From NCBI GenBank assembly GCA_963784195.1, contig CAWARA010000032.1, positions 62,001 to 126,000 on the forward strand: a stretch of DNA of 64,000 nucleotides, read 5' to 3'. The notes under the pieces are model-generated. The model searched no databases. It was given only the letters and a program-made list of their open reading frames with translations, and was not told the origin of the DNA. This DNA is from CAVQAH01 sp963784195. GTDB taxonomy: Bacteria; Acidobacteriota; Vicinamibacteria; Vicinamibacterales; 2-12-FULL-66-21. How positions within the stretch are numbered: position 1 is the first letter of the stretch; every line of letters begins with the position of its first letter. The position numbers were made by a program, and so were the translations under genes. Of the stretch, positions 52,358 through 61,851 are shown piece by piece.

Positions 52358-52912
52358 TCAGACGAAAAGGGTGACGTGCGACTTGCGCGCGTCAGACAGA
52401 AACGCCGCCGCGCCGCCAAACTCGACCCCGTCGATGAAATCGTCCTGTTTCAGCCCGAATACGTCCATCGTCATCTGACAGGCGATCAGCCTGACCTCCG
52501 ACTCGCGAGCGACGTCGATCAACTCGCGGATGGTCGCAACGCCTTTCTTGCTGAACATCGATTTCATCATTCCCGTGGCCATGCCCTTCATGCCGGGCAG
52601 CGCGGTGATGATGTCGGGCATCGGCACAGGCATCGGCATCGCCGGGTTGCCGACGGGCGACACCTTGAGCACCTGTTCGAAGTCTTTGCGGATGATGTTG
52701 AGGCCGTAGAACGTGAAGAACACCGCGACCGACATGCCAGCGGCGGCGGCCGCCGTCGAGAGGATCAGGGGCGGATACGCCCAGTCGAGCGTGCCCTTGG
52801 AGGCGATGATGCAGGCGCGCCGCGCCGCCGGGTCCTTCTTGAAGGCTCGCTCCACCTCCTCGCGCACGATCTGGCGGACCTGCTCGATCGTGACCGCTTC
52901 GTCTTTCAGCAT
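52358..52912 (-). CDS. DsrE-like (DsrE2/DrsH) protein
   Basis: 184 residues from the ATG at 52912. The N-terminal helix is followed by a DsrE-like core: ACIIASKGTLDWAYPPLILS, VAVFFTFYGLNIIRKDFEQ, a long methionine-rich stretch (about residues 100-130: MPMPVPMPDI and GMATGMMKSMF) and ACQMTMDVFGLKQDDF, in which the Cys is the expected sulfur-binding residue. It is the first gene of the operon with tusA. DsrE2 proteins work with TusA and rhodanese in sulfane-sulfur transfer. Confidence 0.88.
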   Translation of the reverse strand: MLKDEAVTIEQVRQIVREEVERAFKKDPAARRACIIASKGTLDWAYPPLILSTAAAAAGMSVAVFFTFYGLNIIRKDFEQVLKVSPVGNPAMPMPVPMPDIITALPGMKGMATGMMKSMFSKKGVATIRELIDVARESEVRLIACQMTMDVFGLKQDDFIDGVEFGGAAAFLSDARKSHVTLFV

Positions 52913-53025
52913 GAGGGCTCCCTGGACGGCTGCGTGGGCTGAACCCAATCGTATAGCGCGCCCAGCGAGGGAAAGCAAGCGCCGCTTGCGGTAGGATGGG
53001 CTGCACTCACCGCCAAGGAGCAGTC

Positions 53026-54939
53026 ATGCCGCGGTTCGCCCGGCTCGCCATCTCAGCGGCTTCCGCGTTCCTCTTGAGCAGCGGGATGCACGCAGAGCGC
53101 GGGCGGCAGGAACCTGTCGCTGGAGGCTTCATCCTCGGACAGGCGCTCGACGCCACGACGCGGAAGGGCGTGCCCGGCGCTCTCATCAGCCTGAGTGGCG
53201 GCCAGGGAGTTCCTCGGCAGGCGCTGACCACCTCTGACGGGCAGTACGTGTTCACCGGTCTGTCCAGCGGCACTTACCACATCACGGCAGCGAAAACGGG
53301 TTACGTCGCCGGCGGCCACGGAATGCGCCGGCCCAACGGCAGCGTTCAGCCACTCGCGCTGGGTGAGGGCGAACGAGTCGCGGATGCGATCGTCCTGATG
53401 TGGAAGGACGCCGTAATTTCGGGAACGGTGATCGATGAAGCCGGGGAACCGATCGTCGGACTCCAGGTGCAGGCGGTCGCACGCGGCATCCTTTTCGGCA
53501 ATTCCGCCCTGGCCCGCTCATCGTCTGACGTGACTGACGATCGAGGCGCGTATCGCATCGCGAATCTCATCCCAGGGGAATACATCGTCTGCGCGCCGAA
53601 CACGCATGTCTCCGTGCCCCTTTCGTCAGTCGAGGCGTACCGCCGGTCGGTCGCATCCTTTATGGATATGGCGATCGCGGGCAGCGTGCCGAGCCCGGGA
53701 GCACCTGACGCGATCATCGTCGGCACCACACTCCAGCGCGTCGGCCGTCCGTTCACGCCGCCTCCCCCCCGCTCATCAGGACCTGTCTTCGTCTACCCAA
53801 CGACATGTTTCCCGGATGCGCTGGCGACCGACGTCGCCAGTGCCGTCTCGGTCTCGTCGGGCGAGGAGCGGCCGGGTGTCGACCTTCAAATCGTCCCCGT
53901 ACCAACTGTCAGCGTGTCTGGCCTGATCACCGGGCCGGAGGGTTCCGTCGGCAGCCTGGGAGTCCGCCTGACGCCTGCTCACGACGTTGATTCAGGAATC
54001 CTTGGCGACACGGCGGTTACGGTGAGTGCTGCAGATGGCGCGTTCCGAATCGACGGCGTGCCGCCCGGCGACTACGTGCTTCGCGTCGAGCGTGCTCCCC
54101 GTCAGACATCTGGTGGGGCTGGTGCGTCCATGACGATCCAAAGCGGCGCCGGAACCGTGATCTCGAATCGAAGGGTCCTCCGCTCATGGCTCCCGGCCGT
54201 GAGCAGTGAGCCAACTCTCTGGGCTGAGCAACCGCTCACTGTGGCGCGGACGGATCTCGGCGGCGTCAACGTGAGCTTGCGGTACGGTGTCCGTGTCAGC
54301 GGCCGCGTCGAGTTCAAGGGCTCTACGTCGAGACAGCCGGCGTCGGATCGTATCGCCGACCTTCCCATCGTGCTCGAGGCCGCATCGCGCCGCAGAACCC
54401 GCAGCATTCAGCAGGTCGTGGTTGGCGCTTCAGGCTTGTTCGCATCGATCGGCGTGCCTGCTGGACACTACTTCATAAGAATCAACGGGACACCACTACA
54501 GGGCTGGACGCTGAGCGCAGTGACCTTCGAAGGACGGGATGTGGCTGACACCCCGATCGAGCTGACCACAGCCGACGTGGCGGGTGTGGTCGTCACGTTC
54601 ACCGACCGGCCCACAGAACTCGGCGGAACGGTTCACGGTCAAACCGGAGCCACCGACGGAGACGCGACGGTCTTGATCTTCCCTACCGATGGGGCGATGT
54701 GGAGGAACTACGGGCAAAACCCCAGGCGGCTTCGGAGCCTCCGCACTTCGCAAAGCGGAGCCTACTCCATTCGCGGTCTTCCAGCCGGTGAGTATTACGT
54801 GGCGGCAGTCAGCGGCGACGCTCCGGTGGACTGGCGGGAGCCCGAGTACCTCGAACGCGTCGCTCGATTCTCGGAGCGAGTCCGGCTCGCGGAAGGCGAA
54901 CGGACCACACAGGATGTTCGGTCACGAGAGGCGAGATGA
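53026..54939 (+). CDS. Exported protein with carboxypeptidase-regulatory-like domains (first of pair)
   Basis: 637 residues from the ATG at 53026, which has AAGGAG seven bases upstream. A signal peptide (LAISAASAFLLSSGMHA) is followed by repeated beta-sandwich domains of the carboxypeptidase regulatory-like type: GFILGQALDATTRKGVPGAL, TTSDGQYVFTGLSSGTYHIT, DDRGAYRIANLIPGEYIV, DGAFRIDGVPPGDYVL and SGAYSIRGLPAGEYYV. No catalytic domain. Such proteins are frequent in Acidobacteriota and may bind surface polymers. The next gene starts 4 bases on and has the same plan. Confidence 0.85.
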   Translation: MPRFARLAISAASAFLLSSGMHAERGRQEPVAGGFILGQALDATTRKGVPGALISLSGGQGVPRQALTTSDGQYVFTGLSSGTYHITAAKTGYVAGGHGMRRPNGSVQPLALGEGERVADAIVLMWKDAVISGTVIDEAGEPIVGLQVQAVARGILFGNSALARSSSDVTDDRGAYRIANLIPGEYIVCAPNTHVSVPLSSVEAYRRSVASFMDMAIAGSVPSPGAPDAIIVGTTLQRVGRPFTPPPPRSSGPVFVYPTTCFPDALATDVASAVSVSSGEERPGVDLQIVPVPTVSVSGLITGPEGSVGSLGVRLTPAHDVDSGILGDTAVTVSAADGAFRIDGVPPGDYVLRVERAPRQTSGGAGASMTIQSGAGTVISNRRVLRSWLPAVSSEPTLWAEQPLTVARTDLGGVNVSLRYGVRVSGRVEFKGSTSRQPASDRIADLPIVLEAASRRRTRSIQQVVVGASGLFASIGVPAGHYFIRINGTPLQGWTLSAVTFEGRDVADTPIELTTADVAGVVVTFTDRPTELGGTVHGQTGATDGDATVLIFPTDGAMWRNYGQNPRRLRSLRTSQSGAYSIRGLPAGEYYVAAVSGDAPVDWREPEYLERVARFSERVRLAEGERTTQDVRSREAR

Positions 54940-54943
54940 CCAG

Positions 54944-56707
54944 ATGCCGGCATTCGTCCTGACCATCGCGGCTCTGCCGCTGATCCTGCTGGCAGCCGAC
55001 ACTCAAGTCCCGCGGGACGGAGTGCGCGAATCACGGACGGGCACCGCCGTCGTCTCCGGCGTCGTGTTGATCGACGACCGCGACGGAAGACCACTGCGAC
55101 GTGCCCGAGTGGTCCTCGGCGGAGACGGGCGCGACGGGCGCACGGCCATCACCGAGGACGACGGCTCGTTTCGATTCACGGACGTGCCGAGCGGCCGCTA
55201 TCGAATCACCGCGATACGGGCGGGGTATGTGACGATGGCCTACGGGGCGTCGCGCCCGGGCCGGCCGGGCAAGCAGGTCGTGGTGACGAATAGCGCGCAA
55301 GTATCGGACATCACGATCAGAGTGCCTCGAGGTGCGGTGATCAGCGGAGTCGTCCTCGACACCAACAGCCAGCCGCTCGCATCGGCGACCGTTCGGGCCC
55401 TCCGATACGTCATGGAGAATGGTGAACGCACCCTCGTGTCCGCGCATGAGCAGGTCACGACGGATGACCGTGGCGAATATCGCATCTTCGGTCTGGCCGC
55501 CGGCGACTACGTCGTAGCGGCAGCGATGCGAACGCCCAGTCTGGTCGCCACAGGAATTCAGCGAATCACAGAAGATGAGCTGACGCGGGCGAAGATGGGG
55601 CTGCGCCAGGGGTCAGGCTCGTATGGAGCCGAGAGTTCCGTGAAGAACTCGGCAAGGGGTGTGCGGCAGAAACCGGTCAAGTATGCTGCCGTCTTCTACC
55701 CGGGCGTGAACTCGCTCACTCACGCCGTTGCGGTGACGGTCGGCGCAGGAGAGGAGCGGACTGGAGTCGACATTCCCGCACAGTTCGAGCCTGTCGCCGA
55801 TCTCTCCGGCACAGTGACCCTTTCGTCGGGGAGCGTGCCATCCATCACGTTGAGCCTGATCGAAACCGGACGCCCTTTCATTCCTGGCATCACCGATATC
55901 TTCCCGTCACTGCAGACAACCACGTCGGGAAAATTCCTGATTCCCGACGTTCCGCCCGGGATTTATTCACTGGTTGGCGAGAGCACGATCGGCACTCGCC
56001 TCTCGGCGCAGACCGAACTCGTGGTGAACGGCGACGACATCCCCGACATCTCGCTCGTGCTGCAACCGGCGATGACCTTCTCGGGCAGGCTGCGGCTGGA
56101 AAACAGCAGCGAGACCAAACCTGACTTCACCAATGGCAGGGTGACACTCTCGCCTGCACAACCGAGCCGTGTCACGCTGAGGGTCGAGCCCGCGCGGATC
56201 GGCGGGGACGGGACTTTCACGATCGCGGGTGTCACACCCGGCCGCTACCGCATTCGAGCCTTTCCAATCGAGTCGAAAGCAGGCAGCTGGCTGCCGGTGA
56301 CCGCGATCGTCGACGGCCGCGACCTGCTGGACTTCCCGATTGAAATCAAAGCGGGCCAGAACGTCACCAACGCGGAGATCACGTTCACCGATCGGCCAAC
56401 CGACCTGTCAGGTTCCGTCCGCGACGCATCCGGCCAGGCGTTGCCCGACGTACATGCGATCGTCTTCGCCGCCGACCGGACGTTCTGGACGCCGCAATCC
56501 CGCCGGATTGCCGCCATGCAGACGTCCGCGGAAGGTCGGTATTCGTTTCGGAATTTGCCCCCTGGCGAATACCTGATCGCGGCGGTCACGGATGTCGAGG
56601 ACGGTGAATGGTTCGATCCGGCATTCCTCGAGACACTGAGCTCTTCGGCGGTGAAGGTCGTGCTGGCAGCCGGTGAACAGAAGACTCAGGATCTAGCTGG
56701 ACGCTGA
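54944..56707 (+). CDS. Exported protein with carboxypeptidase-regulatory-like domains (second of pair)
   Basis: 587 residues from the ATG at 54944, with a signal peptide (FVLTIAALPLILLAADT). Domains like the preceding gene: VVSGVVLIDDRDGRPLRRA, TEDDGSFRFTDVPSGRYRIT, TDDRGEYRIFGLAAGDYVV, DGTFTIAGVTPGRYRIR and AEGRYSFRNLPPGEYLIAA. Both proteins share the ends FTDRPTELGGTV / FTDRPTDLSGSV and the closing EYLxxV...QKTQDL/RTTQDV, so they arose by tandem duplication. Function unknown. The last 15 bases overlap the convergent methyltransferase gene. Confidence 0.85.
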   Translation: MPAFVLTIAALPLILLAADTQVPRDGVRESRTGTAVVSGVVLIDDRDGRPLRRARVVLGGDGRDGRTAITEDDGSFRFTDVPSGRYRITAIRAGYVTMAYGASRPGRPGKQVVVTNSAQVSDITIRVPRGAVISGVVLDTNSQPLASATVRALRYVMENGERTLVSAHEQVTTDDRGEYRIFGLAAGDYVVAAAMRTPSLVATGIQRITEDELTRAKMGLRQGSGSYGAESSVKNSARGVRQKPVKYAAVFYPGVNSLTHAVAVTVGAGEERTGVDIPAQFEPVADLSGTVTLSSGSVPSITLSLIETGRPFIPGITDIFPSLQTTTSGKFLIPDVPPGIYSLVGESTIGTRLSAQTELVVNGDDIPDISLVLQPAMTFSGRLRLENSSETKPDFTNGRVTLSPAQPSRVTLRVEPARIGGDGTFTIAGVTPGRYRIRAFPIESKAGSWLPVTAIVDGRDLLDFPIEIKAGQNVTNAEITFTDRPTDLSGSVRDASGQALPDVHAIVFAADRTFWTPQSRRIAAMQTSAEGRYSFRNLPPGEYLIAAVTDVEDGEWFDPAFLETLSSSAVKVVLAAGEQKTQDLAGR

Positions 56708-57520
56708 CTTGCGGCCTTCGGCCACGACAAACTCGCCCGGGATCTCGAAGCCGCCGCCCTGCGCGTACGGCGCGATCGACTCGAGGTACTCGGCATGCGC
56801 CTCGCCGCGCATGTTGTCGTCGAACCGCGAATAGGCCAGCGCCACCGGGCCGCCGGCGAAAGCAGCGCCGCAGGCATCTTCCCGGTTCGCGTACTTGAGC
56901 AGCGTACCGAAACGTTCAGCGGACACCGACACGAAACCGGCTTCGGTCATCGTCATCGACAGCCGTTCCCCGGTGCCGAGCTGGAAGAACATCGGACACA
57001 CATCCGATTCCACACGCGCGTCGACAATCGGGAAGATCTCCGCCCACCCGCAACGGTTGCGGGCGCCCCAGACGACGGCTGTCATGCGTCCTCCGGGCTC
57101 GAGGACGCGAAGCGTTTCGCGCATGGCCTGCAGCGGATCGGGCACGTACATCAGACCAAGGCCGCACAGCGCCACATCGAATGTGGCATCAGGAAACTGC
57201 AGGGCTTCGGCGTCCATGCGCGCGGTCGTGATGTGACCGATGGAACGCCGGGCCGCTTCATCCGCAACGTAGGCGACCATCGCAGCGGAGATGTCTGTCG
57301 CGACCACCGAACCTGACGGACCGACGGATTCAGCTGCCGGAAACGTGATGAGGCCGGTGCCGCACGCGATGTCGAGCACACGTTCGCCAGGTTTCAGATC
57401 GGCGCGGGCGAGCAGCCGTTCGCGTGACGGCGCCAGCTGCTCCTGCCAGTACTTCTCGTAATACGGTGCCGCTTTGTCCCAGCCGTATCGCTGAATGCGG
57501 CGCTGAAGTTTCGCGTCCAT
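56693..57520 (-). CDS. Class I SAM-dependent methyltransferase
   Basis: 275 residues, no signal peptide. ERVLDIACGTGLITFPAAES (motif I), VVATDISAAMV, ARMDAEALQFPDATFDVALC and RVLEPGGRMTAVVWG. It belongs to the UbiE/COQ5-like group; the substrate is unknown. The next gene upstream on the same strand, OsmC, ends 8 bases before its start, so the two may be one operon. Confidence 0.9.
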   Translation of the reverse strand: MDAKLQRRIQRYGWDKAAPYYEKYWQEQLAPSRERLLARADLKPGERVLDIACGTGLITFPAAESVGPSGSVVATDISAAMVAYVADEAARRSIGHITTARMDAEALQFPDATFDVALCGLGLMYVPDPLQAMRETLRVLEPGGRMTAVVWGARNRCGWAEIFPIVDARVESDVCPMFFQLGTGERLSMTMTEAGFVSVSAERFGTLLKYANREDACGAAFAGGPVALAYSRFDDNMRGEAHAEYLESIAPYAQGGGFEIPGEFVVAEGRKSASS

Positions 57521-57528
57521 CGCGAAAG

Positions 57529-58047
57529 TCAGGCCTGCGGGCTGGTAATGCGAACCTGGCGGCGCACGTCGTTCGCTCGCGCAAAGACGTCCAGGTAGGG
57601 ACTGTGCCGGTCTGCGGTGTCGAGCACGCGAAGGACGTCCTCTTCAGACGCGGGGCTCGTGACCGTCACCGTGTAACGCACCTGCGTGTATCCAGGAGGC
57701 ACGTCTTCGGAGATGCCAAGCTCGCCGCGGCTGTCGTAGTCGGCTTCGACGTCGACCTCGAGCGACTCGATCGGCACTCCGAGACGCAGCGCGTACATCG
57801 CATAGCCCAGTGCCAGGCAGGAACCGAACGCGCCGCGTCCGAGCACGCCGGGGCTCGGGCCGGCGTTCGTGCCGCCGGACTTTTCACCCATCGCGACAGT
57901 CAGCCGCCACGGTCCCTCGATCACCTCGCACTCGAGACCAGGCTTGAGCCGGACGCTCGTCCGCCCCGTATGCTGGCCGATCGAGGGCCGCAGCGTGACC
58001 GCCTTGACGTTTCGCTCGATGATCGTGCGAATCTCGTCGTTGTTCAT
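57529..58047 (-). CDS. OsmC-family protein without the second cysteine
   Basis: 172 residues from the ATG at 58047. OsmC-like core: GPSPGVLGRGAFGSCLALGY with C77 in the position of the peroxidatic cysteine, then VEADYDSRGELGI and DTADRHSPYLDVF. The HSP stands where OsmC/Ohr peroxidases have a second Cys (HCP), so a disulfide peroxidase cycle as in Ohr is not expected. A heptamer array lies immediately upstream. Confidence 0.88.
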   Translation of the reverse strand: MNNDEIRTIIERNVKAVTLRPSIGQHTGRTSVRLKPGLECEVIEGPWRLTVAMGEKSGGTNAGPSPGVLGRGAFGSCLALGYAMYALRLGVPIESLEVDVEADYDSRGELGISEDVPPGYTQVRYTVTVTSPASEEDVLRVLDTADRHSPYLDVFARANDVRRQVRITSPQA

Positions 58048-58059
58048 AGATGCACTGTA

Positions 58060-58193
58060 AATCGGAAAAACGGAACAAGGACAGCGGAAATCGGACATCG
58101 CAAATCGGAAATCGCCTGATGATCGGCACCGTCCCAATCCGATCTCCGATTTCCGATCTCCGATTTCCGATCTCCGATTTCCGATGTCCGAAG
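58060..58193. repeat. Inverted heptamer arrays, AATCGGA/TCCGATT type
   Basis: Left units GGAAATC, GGACATC, GCAAATC, GGAAATC; after about 40 bases, ATCTCCG, ATTTCCG, ATCTCCG, ATTTCCG, ATCTCCG, ATTTCCG, ATGTCCG in exact 7-base register. The halves are inverse, so a long hairpin is possible. The array occupies the gap between the metzincin and OsmC genes. Confidence 0.9.
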
Positions 58194-58195
58194 CG

Positions 58196-59203
58196 TCAGC
58201 GGCAGACGGTGGGCGCCGACCAGCGGCTCGGTCCGCCGTCGACGACCGACACCACGGCGCTGGACGGATCGACGTCCGGCGTGCGATTGCCGGGCGCGCG
58301 TTGGAACGCGATGATGGCGCCGGCGCGGTCGAAGTCGGTCGGTTCGGGTCCAATCGACGGATTCATGATCGACGTGCGGCTCTTCACGTGCTGATAACCG
58401 AGCGCGTGACCCAGCTCGTGAATGCGCAGGAGACGGCGGCGGTTGTCGTTCTTGTCGAAGTCGCGGTCAAGATACATGGCGCCGCCGCTGACCGCGCCGT
58501 TTGGCTGATCGGCCCATTGTCCGTAGCCGATGGTGTTCACCATCGACACGATGCCGTTGTAGCGGCCGACTACGATCGAGCCAAGACGAAGTGCGTTGAC
58601 GCGCGTGCCAGCCGCGGGACGTTCGACCTCGACCGACTCGAACGAGGTGTACGTGCCGCCCGTCAGCATCCCCAGCCCTTCGGTCATGTGGGCGATCATG
58701 TCGGTGACTTCCTGATCGCTCAGCTGCTCGGCCTCTGCCTGGTATTCGTTGCCCGATCCGCTTCGATACGACATCACCGAGGCCAGCACCACGAGCGAGG
58801 GCCGGCTGGTCCATCGCTGCAACCGGGAGTTCGTGGTTCGGAACATCTCGTCGAACGCGGTGAGATCGAACGAGCTCGGGATCAGCGAGACGCGGGCGCG
58901 CTCATTGGTCGGGGCCGCCATTGACGTCTCGCGCTCGACGATGCCGGCGCCTCGAATCGTGGTTTGGAAGGCCCCCGACCGCCCCGCGTCCACGTCGAAG
59001 AATCCTTGGGAATCGCTGGTCACAGCCGCGCCATTGCCGACCCGGACGGTCACTCCCGGGATCGCGCTGTCGGTCAGCGCACTGACCGTTTGTCCCTGCA
59101 CCATCCCCGAATCCGGCCCCGAGGGCGACGAGGGTGATTTCGTGCAGGCGGCCGGCCCAGCCAGAGCGAAGACACCGAGAAGGAGGAGGGCGGAGCTACG
59201 CAT
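58196..59203 (-). CDS. Metzincin-like zinc metalloprotease lipoprotein
   Basis: 335 residues from the ATG at 59203. The N-terminus ends LAGPAACTKS, a lipobox with the Cys at about residue 20. A carboxypeptidase-regulatory-like segment (TDSAIPGVTVRVGNGA) follows. The catalytic region is LRIHELGHALGYQHVK (HExxHxxGxxH) with SIMNPSIG as the Met-turn, in the matrixin style. It should be a surface- or periplasm-anchored protease. Confidence 0.9.
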   Translation of the reverse strand: MRSSALLLLGVFALAGPAACTKSPSSPSGPDSGMVQGQTVSALTDSAIPGVTVRVGNGAAVTSDSQGFFDVDAGRSGAFQTTIRGAGIVERETSMAAPTNERARVSLIPSSFDLTAFDEMFRTTNSRLQRWTSRPSLVVLASVMSYRSGSGNEYQAEAEQLSDQEVTDMIAHMTEGLGMLTGGTYTSFESVEVERPAAGTRVNALRLGSIVVGRYNGIVSMVNTIGYGQWADQPNGAVSGGAMYLDRDFDKNDNRRRLLRIHELGHALGYQHVKSRTSIMNPSIGPEPTDFDRAGAIIAFQRAPGNRTPDVDPSSAVVSVVDGGPSRWSAPTVCR

Positions 59204-59332
59204 GACACGCCAGCACTGCAACCCGCGTGCACAGCGAAAGGGCGCGCCACACCGGGGCATTTCCAGCGGATCCGCTTACGATTGTGAAAACGCCGTGACG
59301 TTCCTGCCGGTGGCCGGAGTACCATAGCTCCA

Positions 59333-60259
59333 GTGAACCTTCCGCGCTTCCTCCAGGCGCTGATGACGCTGATGGCGGTAATCTACGTCACCGCCGGCGC
59401 GCAGGTCACGCGGGACCAACGCGTGCTCCGATCGGGCGTGGATGTCGTCATGGTGACCGCCACCGTCCTCGACAGCAACGGCCGCCTGGTCACCGACCTT
59501 CCCCGCGAGGCGTTCGAGATCTACGAGGACGGGGATCAGCAGACGGTCACCCAATTCACCAACGAGCGCGTGCCGATCGGCCTCGGCCTGCTCCTCGACG
59601 TCAGCGACAGCATGTTCGGCCAGCGGATCGTGGATGCCCGCCTCGCCGTCGAACGGTTTCTGTTCGAGCTGCTGAGTCCTTCCGACGAGTTCTTCCTCCT
59701 GGCGTTCAATCATGCGCCGCATCTGCTGACGAGGTGGACCAATACCGCGGACGTGGTGCGCCAGGCGCTCGACGAGATCAAGCCGTCCGGAGGGACCGCC
59801 ATCTACGACGCCATCCTCAGCTCGCTGCCGATGATCAACCAACGCAACCGCCAGCGCGCGGCAATCGTCGTCTTTTCCGATGGTGCGGATACCGCCAGCG
59901 ACGCCGCGATCGCCGACGTGCGCGCGTCGCTCCTCCGTAGCGACGCGTTCGTGTACGCGGTGGCCATCGATTCGCCGAAACGCCAGCCAATCAACACGCG
60001 CGTCAATCCCGCCGCGCTGAACGAGATCACCAACCAGAGCGGCGGCCACACCGCCGTCGTGCAGGACGCCGAGGGTCTCGCCGCAGCGACGGCGAAGATC
60101 GCCGAGGAGTTGAACAGCCAATACGTCCTCGGCTACTCCTCAGCGCGAGCCACCGACGGCAAGTATCACAGCATCAGGGTCAGCGTGCGCGGCGGAGGAT
60201 ACAAGGTGCGCGCGCGCAACGGCTACGTGGCCGGGCCGCTGTCGACTCGAAGACGCTAG
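59333..60259 (+). CDS. Exported VWA-domain protein, VWFA-related family
   Basis: 308 residues from the GTG at 59333. A signal peptide (LQALMTLMAVIYVTAGA) is followed by VMVTATVLDSNGRLVTDLPR and FEIYEDGDQQTVTQF, the N-terminal part typical of the VWFA-related (TIGR03436) family, and a VWA domain with MIDAS residues in LLLDVSDSMFGQR, PSGGTAIYDAI and VVFSDGADTAS. This family is largely found in Acidobacteriota. It is divergent from the metzincin gene. Function is not established. Confidence 0.92.
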   Translation: MNLPRFLQALMTLMAVIYVTAGAQVTRDQRVLRSGVDVVMVTATVLDSNGRLVTDLPREAFEIYEDGDQQTVTQFTNERVPIGLGLLLDVSDSMFGQRIVDARLAVERFLFELLSPSDEFFLLAFNHAPHLLTRWTNTADVVRQALDEIKPSGGTAIYDAILSSLPMINQRNRQRAAIVVFSDGADTASDAAIADVRASLLRSDAFVYAVAIDSPKRQPINTRVNPAALNEITNQSGGHTAVVQDAEGLAAATAKIAEELNSQYVLGYSSARATDGKYHSIRVSVRGGGYKVRARNGYVAGPLSTRRR

Positions 60260-60269
60260 ATCGGACGCC

Positions 60270-60384
60270 TTCAATTCTCAATTTCCAACTCCCAAATCCC
60301 AACTCCCAAGGAGAGCCGCGCTTTCGCTCTTGCCCCGCTCGCTCGAGCGACTCTCCTTGGGAGTTGGAGATTGGGAGTTGTTGT
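60270..60384. repeat. Inverted heptamer arrays, CCCAACT/GGGAGTT type
   Basis: TTCAATT, CTCAATT, TCCAACT, CCCAAAT, CCCAACT, CCCAAGG on the left; CTCCTTG, GGAGTTG, GAGATTG, GGAGTTG on the right, around a spacer of about 45 bases. It fills the gap between the VWA gene and the convergent M20 peptidase, and its right edge touches the peptidase stop codon. Confidence 0.85.
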
Positions 60385-61624
60385 CTACTGCCCCCGGGTC
60401 AGTCGGTACAGCAGGAGCGCTGCGCGCTTCGTCTGTGAGGGCAGCGTCCGCAGGTCGGCGGTCTCGTTGACGGTGTGCCCGCCGTCCCCCATCTGACCGA
60501 TGCCGTCGAGGATCATCGGCACATGCTCGGCGACGAACGACACGTCGGCCGCGCCGGCCATGTCGGGGTTGACGGCCGCCACAGGGCCTGCGCCGACGTC
60601 GCGGCTCGCCTGGTCGTACATGGCGAGCAATCGGCGGTTGCCGTCGGTTGGGGCCAGCGGTGGGTACCCTTCGTCGAACGTGATCTGCGAGCTCGTACCC
60701 GGAAGCGGACGTGGCGACGATCGCTTCCATGGCTTTTCGCGCGTTGGCGAACTGCTCGAGCGACAGCGCCCGCAGATCGCCCGACACGATGGCGTGCTCG
60801 GCGATGACATTGTCTTTCCCGAAGGCCGAGCCGCGGGCCTTCACCGTATCGAAATCCACCTGCGTGCCGGCCACGACCGCAGCGGGATTGAAGGTCAGGT
60901 GCGCTTCGCCCGCCAGCTTCTCCCGGAACGTGTTCAGGATGCGCGCCGCCTCGAACACCGCACCGTAGCCGAGGTCCTTGCGGAAGATCTGGGACGAATG
61001 CGCCGGCGTGCCCTTGACTCTCAGCGTCCACGCCGTCGTGCCGCGACGGCCGATGACGGCCGTTTTCGGATCGCCGGCGCCATCCTCGAAGCCGATGGCG
61101 ATGGCAGCGCCCTTCGCGGCAGACACGAGCGCTTCGCGGGCGGCGCTCTGCGGTTCTCCGGCAGACTCCTCGTCACCCGTCATCACGACCGTGACGTGCA
61201 GGTTGTCGAGCGCGCCGACGGCGGCCAGCGCCTTCAGCGCGTGAATCATGATGACGTCGCCGCCCTTCATGTCGATGATCCCCGGCCCGCGTGCCGCGTT
61301 CGGGCCGACGCGCTCGAATTTCTGGAACGGACTGTCGGGCTCGAAGACAGTGTCCAGGTGACCGATCAGCAGGACTCTCGGACCCTTGCCGGGCCGCTCG
61401 GCGACAAGGTGGCCGGCACGATTGAACCTGGACCCGTCGACCCACGCAGTCTTGAAGCCAAGGCGGACGAGCTCGGCGTCGAACAGCTTGCCTACCTCGC
61501 GGACGCCGGCGAAGTTCTGCGTGCCGCTGTTGATATTGACCGCGCGCTCGAGCAGCGCGAGCGCTTCGTCGTTGTGCGCGTCCACGTGCGCCACGAGCGC
61601 GCGTTCGTCAGCCGTCAGAGGCAT
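60385..61624 (-). pseudogene. M20 family metallopeptidase (CPG2-like), frameshifted
   Basis: From the ATG at 61624: LLIGHLDTVFEPDSPFQKF (HxD metal site), GPGIIDMKGGDVIMIHALK, TGDEESAGEP and the dimerisation domain. The frame then shifts near 60700-60715 and the second frame restores LPGTSSQITFDEGYPPLAP and GQMGDGGHTVNETADL, the family's C-terminal metal site, to a stop at 60385. Joining needs one base. The intact protein would be about 412 residues, as for CPG2-like carboxypeptidases. No signal peptide is seen from this start. Confidence 0.85.
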
Positions 61625-61851
61625 CGAACCCTGGCTCCTCCCATAGGCGATGAATGTGGTCGTGAATAGTGAACCGATGAAGATGGTGGCGATGGTGGCA
61701 TGGTGGCAATGGTGGCAATGAGTCGATGCATGAGTGTCCTACAAGATTAACGTTCGCCGCGCGGAGCATCAAGGCGGGGTCACGTTCGTCCCAGACTGTT
61801 AGGCGCATCGCGCCGGGCAGTGTTACGCTTCCCGCGCCGAGGAGGTAGCCG
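61625..61851. repeat. Intergenic region with GGTGGCAAT-type short repeats
   Basis: GATGGTGGCGATGGTGGCATGGTGGCAATGGTGGCAATG at about 61680-61722 is a tandem 9-base type repeat. The rest of the gap holds the two divergent starts; GAGGAGG lies 6 bases upstream of the ABC ATPase ATG. Confidence 0.6.

Noticed and set aside
58060..58193. The regular 7-base arrays were considered as CRISPR arrays.
   Set aside because: Units are 7 bases with no unique spacers and no cas genes are nearby.
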